Source: Allobrachymonas sp. (GTDB lineage Bacteria > Pseudomonadota > Gammaproteobacteria > Burkholderiales > Burkholderiaceae_C). Taken from it: 8,418 nt of DNA. The stretch is taken from the NCBI GenBank assembly GCA_030538335.1, contig JAUNUE010000070.1, positions 1 to 8,418 on the forward strand, given 5' to 3'. Both the position numbers and the translations under genes were made by a program. Positions 1-6,232 of this stretch are shown piece by piece (position 1 is the first letter of the stretch; the number at the start of each line of letters is the position of its first letter). The notes below the pieces were generated by a model. It saw only the letters and a program-made list of their open reading frames with translations, was not told where the DNA came from and did no database searches.

Positions 1-19
1 AACTGCACAGACAGGTGGG

Positions 20-367
20 TTACTTGATCTGCAAGCTCCAGGTCACGCCCGTGGCGCCGGTCTCGCGAAAATCAATGCGCACAGGCACCTTTCGGTTGGG
101 GCAGTTGACCAACCACACCTCCTGCCACGCTCTCGCCCCGGCCTTGCCTTCGGGCAGACGGGTGACATAAGACGTCAAACCGGCAGGGGCGTTGCAGCCG
201 CGCGCTGCCAGCGCGCTGTGCACGCCCATCATGGCGTCGCGCTGGAGTTGTTCGTTCGCCATGGTGCCTTGCTGAACGGCATCAGGCACTTCGGTCGGAG
301 CTTGTTGGGCCGAAACCAATGCGGGCGCAAGCGCCAGCAGGCAAGCAAAAAGAATACGTCGCATCAT
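20..367 (-). CDS. Small secreted protein of unknown function
   Basis: Encodes about 115 residues. I chose the MMRRILF start because it begins a clean signal peptide and is preceded by a GGGAG ribosome site; an upstream in-frame start at 397 would put charged residues ahead of the signal. Residues 1-20 are a classic Sec signal peptide (RR, then a Leu/Ala-rich core, VSA before Gln21), so the product is probably exported to the periplasm. The mature part has just two cysteines, C58 and C89, which could form a disulfide. There is no lipobox cysteine after the signal, no membrane segment and no catalytic motif that I recognise. The C-terminal half (about 65-115) looks like a small beta-rich domain with several aromatic and Val residues. 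It is divergent from the dehydrogenase at 521, and its stop lies 20 bases from the window edge. The function is unknown to me. Confidence 0.8.
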   Translation of the reverse strand: MMRRILFACLLALAPALVSAQQAPTEVPDAVQQGTMANEQLQRDAMMGVHSALAARGCNAPAGLTSYVTRLPEGKAGARAWQEVWLVNCPNRKVPVRIDFRETGATGVTWSLQIK

Positions 368-520
368 TTTCTCCCGTAAAAAATGGGGATCAGCCATTGT
401 GCCTTTTTATCAGGCAGGATTTTCCCGCATTGCACAAAACGCCTGATGTGCGTGGCTGCAGAAGGTGTAGCATGGTTGCCATTCCCCTTCGATTCTTCCC
501 CTGCACGCAAGGAGCTTTTC

Positions 521-1318
521 ATGAGCAACCCCATCATGCGCCTGGACGGCAAAGTGGCCTTTGTGACTGGCGCCGCCAGTGGCCTGGGCAAACGCATTGC
601 CGAAGTGTTTGCGCAAGCGGGCGCGGCTGTGGCCGTGGTCGACCTGAATGCCGCTGCGGCACAGACCGTGGCCGATGCCATTGCTGCACAGGGCGGACGC
701 GCCTTGGCCATTGGCCTGGACGTGACCGACGAAGCGGGAGTGGACGCTGCTGTAGAACGCACCGTCAAGGAACTGGGCGGTTTTGACGTGCTGGTGAGCA
801 ACGCCGGTGTGCAAATCGTGTCGCCCTTGCAGGACTTTGCCTTTGCCGACTGGCGCAAGGTCATGGCCGTGCACCTCGATGCAGGCTTTCTCACCAGCCG
901 CGCCGCCATGCACGCCATGATCGCTTCAGGCAAGGGCGGCAGCATCATCCTCATGGGCTCGGTGCACTCCAAAGAAGCCTCCAAGCTCAAGGCCCCTTAT
1001 GTGGCGGCCAAACACGGGCTGGAAGGCCTGGCCAAAGTCATCGCCAAGGAAGGCGCGCAGTACAACATCCGCAGCAATGTGGTTTGCCCCGGCTTTGTGC
1101 GCACGCCGCTGGTCGACAAGCAGATTCCCGAACAGGCCGCCGCGCTGAACATGAGCGAAGAAGACATCATCAAGAAGGTGATGCTCAAGGACACGGTAGA
1201 CGGCGAATTCACCACGCCCGAAGACATTGCCCAGCTCACGCTGCTGTTTGCCAGCTTCCCGACCAATGCGCTGACGGGGCAATCCATCGTGGCCAGCCAC
1301 GGCTGGTGCATGCACTAG
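521..1318 (+). CDS. (R)-3-hydroxybutyrate dehydrogenase, SDR family
   Basis: Predicted NAD-dependent oxidation of (R)-3-hydroxybutyrate to acetoacetate, a cytosolic step in use of poly-3-hydroxybutyrate or ketone bodies. The 265-residue length is normal for the family. The ATG at 521 is chosen because AAGGAG lies at 509-514 and the SDR fold begins at once; the open frame reaching back to 383 is ignored. Visible motifs are the nucleotide loop TGAASGLG (16-23), D41 at the end of beta-2 favouring NAD over NADP, NAGV (93-96), and the catalytic set S147, Y160, K164. Residues matching the known Pseudomonas fragi enzyme's substrate site are Q98, H149, K157, Q201 and W262; the Trp187 position is Phe192 here. 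The C-terminal run GEFTTPED ... TNALTGQS is typical of burkholderial members. The gene is monocistronic, ending 14 bases before a strong terminator. The SDR call is certain; substrate is likely but inferred. Confidence 0.88.
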   Translation: MSNPIMRLDGKVAFVTGAASGLGKRIAEVFAQAGAAVAVVDLNAAAAQTVADAIAAQGGRALAIGLDVTDEAGVDAAVERTVKELGGFDVLVSNAGVQIVSPLQDFAFADWRKVMAVHLDAGFLTSRAAMHAMIASGKGGSIILMGSVHSKEASKLKAPYVAAKHGLEGLAKVIAKEGAQYNIRSNVVCPGFVRTPLVDKQIPEQAAALNMSEEDIIKKVMLKDTVDGEFTTPEDIAQLTLLFASFPTNALTGQSIVASHGWCMH

Positions 1319-1332
1319 CAGCCCGCATCAAG

Positions 1333-1370
1333 ACAAAAGCCCCTGGAATTGCTCCCAGGGGCTTTTGTTT
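1333..1370. terminator. Bidirectional rho-independent terminator
   Basis: A perfect 14-bp stem (1333-1346 pairing with 1355-1368) encloses an 8-base loop. The stem has a GC-rich core (GCCCCTGG/CCAGGGGC) with A-rich and T-rich outer arms, so each strand reads a hairpin followed by a T-rich run. It lies between the dehydrogenase stop (1318) and the convergent lipoprotein stop (1389) and can end transcription from both sides. Confidence 0.93.
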
Positions 1371-1388
1371 TGACAACCAGCAAACGGC

Positions 1389-1856
1389 TTATCGGAACAG
1401 GGTGCGGCTGGTGCCGCGCGTGAGTTCGACCGTGCCGCCACCGCCACGGCTGACAATCACCATGCCGGTGTTGCCGGTATCGGCATACACGGGGTTGCCA
1501 TTTTGCTCGGCCACTTTGCTGAAGCGCATGATGCGCCCGCCGTTGAGTTGCGCGTCGGCGTAGAACTGCATGTCGCCAGGAATGCCCGCAGTATCCATCT
1601 CAAAATAGCGCACGCGCAATTCTTCTCCGGCATTGCTGGTGTAGGAAATCCAGTGCGTGCGGCTGGCCATTTCGGCTTCGTCGAGCTGGTATTGCTCCAC
1701 AGGGCTGAGGGGGCGTGGCGCAGGGGCTACCGGCGCAGGCTGGGGAGCAGGCTGGTACACGATGATCGGTTGCTGCTCGGGCATGGTGACGCAGCCAGCC
1801 AGTGCTGCAGCGCCTGCTGCCGCCAAAGAAACGAGCGCAATACGGGGATGGGCCAT
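1389..1856 (-). CDS. Predicted lipoprotein with proline-rich linker, unknown function
   Basis: Encodes 155 residues. The start at 1856 is chosen because it begins the signal peptide and GGAG lies just upstream (complement of 1862-1865). Residues 1-21 form a type II signal ending in the lipobox LAGC, so C22 should be lipidated and the protein anchored to the inner or outer membrane; the residues after Cys (V23, T24) lack Asp at +2, which favours outer-membrane sorting by the enterobacterial rule. Residues 35-52 are a Pro/Ala linker (QPAPQPAPVAPAPRP). The C-terminal part (about 53-155) is a small soluble domain with alternating polar and hydrophobic residues, probably beta-rich, containing a Gly run (138-141). 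I do not recognise the family. It lies 98 bases after waaA on the same strand, with a possible -10 (TATAGT, complement of 1885-1890), so it may be transcribed separately. The terminator at 1333-1370 follows it. Confidence 0.85.
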   Translation of the reverse strand: MAHPRIALVSLAAAGAAALAGCVTMPEQQPIIVYQPAPQPAPVAPAPRPLSPVEQYQLDEAEMASRTHWISYTSNAGEELRVRYFEMDTAGIPGDMQFYADAQLNGGRIMRFSKVAEQNGNPVYADTGNTGMVIVSRGGGGTVELTRGTSRTLFR

Positions 1857-1954
1857 GATGACTCCGTAGGAAGAAGGGAGTTCAACTATAGCCAAAAAAT
1901 ATAACGACCGTGCTATTTGCGCGCCCGCACAATGCAACAGGATTTTTCAGGCAG

Positions 1955-3265
1955 TCAGCCCAACCAGCCGCGTTGCTGCAGATGGCTTACGGTGCGCGCT
2001 GCTGCGCCCCGGTGCGCCTGGCTGAAAGCGCGTGCAGCCTGCTGCATGGTCTGCAAGCGGTGGGCATCATCAGACAGCAACACATCCAGCGCCTGCTGCA
2101 CCGCCTGAGCCATGTCGGCGCGGCGCAAGGCCGCGCCTGCTGCAATCGCCTGCTCACTGGCTTCGCTGAAGTTGAAGGTGTGCGGCCCCAGCAGCACCGG
2201 GCAACCGCAGGCGCAGGCCTCGATCAGGTTCTGCCCGCCGAGCGCCTCGAAACTGCCGCCCATCAAGGCGAGGTCGGCCATGGCGTAGTACATGGGCATT
2301 TCGCCCATGCTGTCACCGAGCCAGACGGTGGTTGATGTGCCCGCGGCAAGCATTTCAGTGCTGCGCCTGTGCACCGCAAAATCCGCTGTTTGCAACAGGG
2401 CGGCGACTTCATCAAAGCGCTGCGGATGCCGCGGCACCACCAGCCATTGCACCGCCTCGCGCTGTTCTGCGGACAAGGCTTGCAGCGCCTGCAGCCACAT
2501 CGCTTCTTCGCCCTCGCGGCTGCTGGCCAGCAAGGCCACACGGCGAGGCGTTGCTTCGTGCGCCTGCCAGCGCTGGCGCAAGGCGCGCCCCTGCTCCATC
2601 AAGGCGGCATCGGGCACGGCGTCGAATTTGAGGTTGCCGGTGACCAGCACCGGGTCGGCACCGAGCGTGCGCAAGTGCGCTGCATCCTGCTCCGTTTGTG
2701 CAAAGGCCATCGCCAGACTGCCATAGGTTTGCTGCGCAAAACGGGGCAGGCGGTGCCACTGGCGCAGGGTCTTTTCGCTGAGCCGCGCATTGACCAGCGC
2801 CACCGGCACCTTTTCTTGCTGGCAGGTGCGCAGCAGTTGCGGCCAGATTTCGGTCTCCAGCATCAAGCCCACACGCGGGCGAAAGGTCTGTACGAAACGT
2901 TTTACCGCACCTCGTTCATCCCACGGCAGCCAGACTTGCAGATCGCCCGCGTGCAGCAGCTTTTGCCCTTCTTGCCTGCCAGTAGCGGTGCCGTGCGTCA
3001 GCAGCAGACGCAAACCGGGTTGGGCCTCGCGCAGCGCCTGCAGCAAAATGCCCGCTGCGCGTGTTTCGCCCAGCGACACCGCATGCACCCACACCCATTG
3101 TCCGGCGTGGGCTTGGGCCTGCTCCCGCTCTTGCGTGGTGTAATCGGCAAAGCGCTGGTGTACCGCGTGCAGGTAACCCGGCTCCTGCGCACCGCGGCGC
3201 TGCAGCTTGCGCAGCAGCAACGGGCGGGCCATGCGCCACAGCAAGTTGTACAAGGCAAGGATCAT
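1955..3265 (-). CDS. waaA: 3-deoxy-D-manno-octulosonic acid (Kdo) transferase WaaA
   Basis: Transfers Kdo from CMP-Kdo to the lipid A precursor at the cytoplasmic face of the inner membrane, the first step of LPS core synthesis. The 436-residue length is normal (about 420-430 in E. coli). Seen in order: a hydrophobic N-terminal anchor (MILALYNLLWRMARPLLL), the Rossmann-like N-domain with HAVSLGE whose E67 matches the catalytic Glu of GT30 enzymes, LLTHGTATGR (88-97), LMLETEIWPQ (134-143), LVNARLSEK (157-165), TGNLKFD (209-215), then the C-domain with PRHPQRF (278-284), GDSMGEM (317-323), GGSFEALGGQNLIEA (336-350) and GPHTFNF (360-366) of the CMP-Kdo site. The start at 3265 has no strong ribosome site, but it matches where family members begin. 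Whether it adds one or two Kdo residues cannot be read from sequence. An inverted repeat lies in the 177-base gap ahead of it. Confidence 0.96.
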   Translation of the reverse strand: MILALYNLLWRMARPLLLRKLQRRGAQEPGYLHAVHQRFADYTTQEREQAQAHAGQWVWVHAVSLGETRAAGILLQALREAQPGLRLLLTHGTATGRQEGQKLLHAGDLQVWLPWDERGAVKRFVQTFRPRVGLMLETEIWPQLLRTCQQEKVPVALVNARLSEKTLRQWHRLPRFAQQTYGSLAMAFAQTEQDAAHLRTLGADPVLVTGNLKFDAVPDAALMEQGRALRQRWQAHEATPRRVALLASSREGEEAMWLQALQALSAEQREAVQWLVVPRHPQRFDEVAALLQTADFAVHRRSTEMLAAGTSTTVWLGDSMGEMPMYYAMADLALMGGSFEALGGQNLIEACACGCPVLLGPHTFNFSEASEQAIAAGAALRRADMAQAVQQALDVLLSDDAHRLQTMQQAARAFSQAHRGAAARTVSHLQQRGWLG

Positions 3266-3299
3266 GACCGCGCAGCCTGCGCTTTATAGCTAAGCCTGA

Positions 3300-3430
3300 A
3301 AATAATTGGACACCGTTCGTCCTGAGGCCTGTCCTGAGCAAAGTCGAAGGGTATCGAAGGGGAAGATACCTTGCATGAGGGCTTCGATACCTCAGCCCGA
3401 ACGGATCGGTAGGAAATTGTCAAATTATTT
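3300..3430. repeat. Intergenic imperfect palindrome, dispersed-repeat type
   Basis: Nested inverted repeats fill most of the gap between the ene-reductase and waaA. The outermost AT-rich arms are AAATAATT (3300-3307) and its complement AATTATTT (3423-3430). Inside them, CCGTTCGTCCTGAG (3313-3326) pairs with 3391-3404 at 12 of 14 positions, and GTATCGAAG (3351-3359) pairs perfectly with CTTCGATAC (3382-3390). A smaller hairpin, GGTATC/GATACC, sits at 3350-3355 and 3365-3370. The words CCTGAG and GTCGAAGG and the spurious reading FDFAQDRPQDER are familiar from short extragenic repeats scattered in many proteobacterial genomes. It has no coding capacity of its own. Being 13 bases beyond the reductase stop, it could fold in RNA and attenuate read-through into waaA. 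That it is repeated elsewhere in this genome is inference. Confidence 0.75.
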
Positions 3431-3442
3431 CTCGGAATGCCT

Positions 3443-4519
3443 TTATACGGCTGCAAGGAAAGGGTAGTCGGTGTAGCCCTTCTCGCCCGGCGTATAGAAG
3501 GTGGTGTTGTCAAAGGCGTTGAGCGCGGCGTTTTGTTCCACGCGCTGCGGCAGGTCGGGGTTGGCGATAAAGGCCTTGCCAAACGCCACGGCATCGGCCG
3601 CGCCTGCGGCAAGGGCGGCATTGGCTTCTTCTGCTGAATACGCCATATTGCTGATCAGCACACCCTGGTAATGTTCACGCACCACCGCCAATACATCGCC
3701 CGGCTGCTTTTGCAGGATGTCGCCCCGGATCAGGTGCAGGTAGGCCAGACCAAAGCGGTTCAGTTCCTTGGCAAGGTAAGTGGCCAGGCCCGCGGGGTCG
3801 CTGTCGATCATGTCGTTGGCGCTGTTGAGCGGCGAGATGCGTACGCCGACCTTGTCGCTGCCAATGGCGGCGTTGACGGCTTCGATCACTTCAAACAGCA
3901 GGCGCGCACGGTTGGGAGTGCTGCCACCGTAGCCATCGCTGCGCTGGTTGCAGCCATCGCGCAGGAACTGGTCAATCAGGTAGCCGTTGGCGCCGTGGAT
4001 TTCCACACCGTCAAAACCGGCCCGCATGGCGTTTTTTGCGCCTTGCGCAAAGGCTTCAACAATGGCAGGAATTTCGTGCTCGGCCAAGGTATGCGGCACG
4101 GCATGGGGCTGCCTGCTGCCATCGGGCGTACCCTTGTCGCCCGAAAGCGCCACGCTGCCTGATGAGACCGGCACCGTATCATCGTTCCAGGCCGGATGCG
4201 CTGCGCGCCCGGCATGCCAGATCTGCAAAACGATCTTGCCGCCCTTGGCGTGCACGGCATCAGTCACCTGCTTCCAGGCCTGCACCTGCGCGTCGTTGTA
4301 AATGCCGGGTTCGGTGGCAAAAGCCGAAGTGTTCGGCATGACCATGCTGCACTCGGCCACGATCAGGCCGGCGCTGGCGCGTTGGCCGTAGTACGTCGCC
4401 ATCAGCGCGTTGGGCAGGTGCGCACGGTCGGCGCGGCAGCGCGTGAGCGGCGCCATGACGAAGCGGTTGCGTGCCTTGATGCTGCCGTACCGGATCGGTG
4501 AAAACAGGGTGGTGGTCAT
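3443..4519 (-). CDS. Old Yellow Enzyme family FMN-dependent ene-reductase (NemA-like)
   Basis: A cytosolic flavoprotein expected to reduce activated alkenes (enones, maleimides) or nitro compounds and nitrate esters with NAD(P)H; the physiological substrate is unknown. Encodes 358 residues, close to the 365 of E. coli NemA. The ATG at 4519 is preferred over 4549 because AAGGAG (complement of 4526-4531) lies 6 bases upstream and LFSPIRYGSI is the standard family N-terminus. Motifs: APLTRCRA (23-30) with the flavin-contacting Thr, LQIWHAGR (98-105) with Gln and His, the substrate-binding pair H175 and N178 with the proton-donor Tyr Y180 in IHGANGYLIDQF, DGYGGS (195-200) and R227 in GVRISP. The phosphate-binding segment reads AFGKAFIANPDL, with Lys315 where many members have Arg. 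It begins 30 bases after the mutase stop, so the two are probably co-transcribed. No nemR-like regulator is in the window. Confidence 0.93.
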   Translation of the reverse strand: MTTTLFSPIRYGSIKARNRFVMAPLTRCRADRAHLPNALMATYYGQRASAGLIVAECSMVMPNTSAFATEPGIYNDAQVQAWKQVTDAVHAKGGKIVLQIWHAGRAAHPAWNDDTVPVSSGSVALSGDKGTPDGSRQPHAVPHTLAEHEIPAIVEAFAQGAKNAMRAGFDGVEIHGANGYLIDQFLRDGCNQRSDGYGGSTPNRARLLFEVIEAVNAAIGSDKVGVRISPLNSANDMIDSDPAGLATYLAKELNRFGLAYLHLIRGDILQKQPGDVLAVVREHYQGVLISNMAYSAEEANAALAAGAADAVAFGKAFIANPDLPQRVEQNAALNAFDNTTFYTPGEKGYTDYPFLAAV

Positions 4520-4549
4520 TTGAATCTCCTTGGCAAAGAGTTTGTGCAT

Positions 4550-5938
4550 TCAATGCGCGGCCGCGCCCAGCACCGCATCGGGCTTGACCTGTTTGAGCAG
4601 GCCGACCATGCAGTCTTGAATACGTTCGAGCGCCGCCTGCGTATGGCCTTCAAAGCGCAGCACCAGCACCGGCGTGGTGTTGCTGGCGCGGATCAGACCG
4701 AAGCCATCGCTCCAGTCCACCCGCACGCCGTCAATGCCGTTGACCTGCGCCTCGGCGGCAAGCTGCTGTTGCGCCAACGGCAACAATTGCGCGGCGATGT
4801 GATGCGGTTCGCCTTCAACACAAGCCACATTGATTTCAGGCGTGGAAAAACTCGTGGGTAGCGCGTTGAGCACGGCGCTCGGGTCGGCATGGCGACTCAA
4901 GATTTCGAGCAGGCGTGCACCTGCGTAGGTGCCGTCGTCAAAGCCGTACCAACGCTCCTTGAAAAAGATGTGCCCGCTCATCTCACCGCCCAGTGGCGAA
5001 TCGAGTTCTTTCATCTTGGCCTTGACCAGCGAATGGCCGGTGCGGTACATCAGCGGCGTGCCGCCCGCAGCCTCAATGGCCGGGGCCAGCCGCTGCGAGC
5101 ATTTCACGTCGAACACGATGGTGCCACCCGGCACGCGCGTGAGCACGTCTTGCGCAAACAGCATCATCTGTCGGTCGGGGAAGATGTTCTGCCCGTCTTT
5201 GGTGACAATACCCAAGCGATCACCATCGCCGTCAAACGCCAAGCCGAGTTCGGCATCGCTGCTGGCCAGCGCCTGTTGCACATCGCGCAGGTTTTCAGGC
5301 TTGCTCGGGTCGGGGTGGTGGTTGGGGAAATTGCCGTCCACTTCGCTGTGCAACTCCTGCACCTCGCAACCCAGCGTACGGAAGATCGCCGGGGCCGAAG
5401 CGCCCGCCACGCCGTTGCCGCTGTCCACCACGATTTTCATGGGGCGCGCCAGTTGCACACTGGCGGTGATTTTGGCCGTGTAATCGGCCAGCACATCGGC
5501 CTGGCGCACGCTGCCACTCGGTTGCAATACCCAACTTTCGTCTTCGATGATGCGACGCAAACCCTGGATCTCATCGCCATAAATGGCACGCCCCGCCAGC
5601 ACCATCTTGAAACCGTTGTGGTTCTTCGGGTTATGGCTGCCCGTAACCTGGATGCCGCTGTCGCACAGCGTATGCGCGGCGAAATACAGCATGGGCGTGG
5701 TTGCCAGACCAATATCAATCACCTGTACGCCTGCCTCTACCAGCCCTTCGATCAGCGCTGCGGCCAATGCCGGGCCACTCAGCCGCCCGTCACGTCCCAC
5801 CGCCACGGTTGGGCTGCCCAACTGCAGGGCGCGCGTGCCAAAGGCACGGCCCAAAGCCCGTGCCACTTCAGGGGTCACGGTGGTCGGCACTACGCCGCGG
5901 ATATCGTAGGCTTTGAAGATGGAAGGGTTGATGTGCAT
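4550..5938 (-). CDS. Phosphomannomutase/phosphoglucomutase (AlgC/ManB type)
   Basis: Interconverts hexose 6-phosphate and hexose 1-phosphate (mannose and/or glucose), feeding nucleotide-sugar synthesis for LPS and exopolysaccharide. Encodes 462 residues, the usual length for the alpha-D-phosphohexomutase family (P. aeruginosa AlgC is 463). Domain signs in order: FKAYDIRGVVP (8-18), VGRDGRLSG (47-55), the phosphoserine loop TGSHNP with S101, the Mg-binding loop DGDGD (236-240), the sugar-specificity loop GEMSGH (318-323) and the phosphate-binding loop RASNTTP (417-423). All key residues are present, so the enzyme should be active. The GEMSGH loop fits dual glucose/mannose use. The ATG at 5938 is chosen because IFKAYDIRG is the conserved N-terminus; a TTG at 5974 is possible but less likely. 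Neither has a strong ribosome site. It appears to be the first gene of the leftward group including the reductase and possibly waaA. Confidence 0.95.
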   Translation of the reverse strand: MHINPSIFKAYDIRGVVPTTVTPEVARALGRAFGTRALQLGSPTVAVGRDGRLSGPALAAALIEGLVEAGVQVIDIGLATTPMLYFAAHTLCDSGIQVTGSHNPKNHNGFKMVLAGRAIYGDEIQGLRRIIEDESWVLQPSGSVRQADVLADYTAKITASVQLARPMKIVVDSGNGVAGASAPAIFRTLGCEVQELHSEVDGNFPNHHPDPSKPENLRDVQQALASSDAELGLAFDGDGDRLGIVTKDGQNIFPDRQMMLFAQDVLTRVPGGTIVFDVKCSQRLAPAIEAAGGTPLMYRTGHSLVKAKMKELDSPLGGEMSGHIFFKERWYGFDDGTYAGARLLEILSRHADPSAVLNALPTSFSTPEINVACVEGEPHHIAAQLLPLAQQQLAAEAQVNGIDGVRVDWSDGFGLIRASNTTPVLVLRFEGHTQAALERIQDCMVGLLKQVKPDAVLGAAAH

Positions 5939-5970
5939 GGGTCGCGGGGCGGTGCCGCCTGAAGAAGAAA

Positions 5971-5985
5971 ACAATCAGTGATTGT
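5971..5985. promoter_or_regulatory. 15-bp perfect palindrome, candidate operator upstream of the mutase
   Basis: ACAATCA and TGATTGT are perfect inverted 7-mers around a single central G. On the minus strand the left end overlaps a -10-like TACAAT (complement of 5981-5986). A start site about 7 bases on would give a leader of some 36 bases before the mutase ATG at 5938. The -35 candidate at 17-base spacing (ATGAGG, complement of 6004-6009) matches only 3 of 6, so the promoter itself is weakly supported. A palindrome over -10/+1 is a common position for a repressor site. The binding protein is unknown. Confidence 0.4.
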
Positions 5986-6134
5986 AGGCATTCGCGCTCT
6001 TCGCCTCATGAGGAGAGAAGGCGGTTACTGCACGGAAAGCGCAAGCCAATGGCATGAATATTGCTGCCTATGCATGACACATATTATTTTTGCATTGTGC
6101 TTGCTTGATCTGACAGGATTTGCGCCTCAAAAAA

Positions 6135-6148
6135 AGAACAACCGTTCT
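6135..6148. promoter_or_regulatory. AGAAC-N4-GTTCT inverted repeat, candidate operator
   Basis: A perfect 5-bp inverted repeat spaced by AACC sits directly after a seven-A run and ends 3 bases before the -35 hexamer of the promoter at 6152-6180. The core GAAC-N4-GTTC (6136-6147) has the form of the LexA/DinR box known from Gram-positive bacteria. The usual betaproteobacterial LexA box is CTGT-N8-ACAG, so LexA control is only one idea. The position just upstream of -35 would suit an activator or a repressor. Confidence 0.4.
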
Positions 6149-6151
6149 CTA

Positions 6152-6180
6152 TTGGCAAAATCCGTCATAAGTACTACAAT
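6152..6180 (+). promoter_or_regulatory. Sigma-70 type promoter for the gene at 6233
   Basis: The -35 hexamer TTGGCA (6152-6157, 4 of 6 to consensus TTGACA with both T's and the G kept) and the -10 hexamer TACAAT (6175-6180, 5 of 6 to TATAAT) are separated by the optimal 17 bases. A start site near 6187 would give a leader of about 45 bases ending in the ribosome site AGAGGTG (6222-6228). The A-run just upstream (6129-6135) could act as an UP element. Confidence 0.65.
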
Positions 6181-6232
6181 GAACCTAATCCGTTGCGTAT
6201 TTTTACCCAATTCTTGGCTATAGAGGTGCAGT

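Larger units (their letters stand above)
6061..6220. other. AT-rich intergenic stretch with no credible gene
   Basis: The gap between the mutase start (5938) and the rightward gene at 6233 is 294 bases. A hand count over 6061-6220 gives 62 G+C of 160 (39%), well below the GC-rich genes on either side. It holds the promoter and inverted repeat described separately, plus a seven-A run (6129-6135). An 81-codon open frame (5978-6223, plus) crosses it but has no ribosome site and an unconvincing composition, so I do not call it a gene. Confidence 0.6.

Noticed and set aside
2369..3289. 306-codon open frame on the plus strand opposite waaA
   Set aside because: It is a long shadow frame created by the GC-rich codon use of waaA, whose motifs on the minus strand are unmistakable.
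4889..5962. 357-codon open frame on the plus strand opposite the mutase
   Set aside because: It mirrors the mutase, which has all its catalytic loops. The antisense product is His/Arg/Gln-rich without any family motif.
6092..6102. TTGCATTGTGC shared with the minus strand near 1925-1935
   Set aside because: Shared 11-mers are expected by chance here, the two flanking contexts differ, and no promoter spacing is conserved.
6213..6222. TTGGCTATAG shared by the leader of the gene at 6233 and the region upstream of the lipoprotein (minus strand, 1884-1893)
   Set aside because: A shared 10-mer is expected by chance several times in a window of this size, and as a -10 element at 6213-6222 it would place the start inside the ribosome site.
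5978..6223. 81-codon open frame on the plus strand in the AT-rich gap
   Set aside because: It has no ribosome site, crosses the predicted promoter and inverted repeat of the next gene, and has no recognisable protein features.
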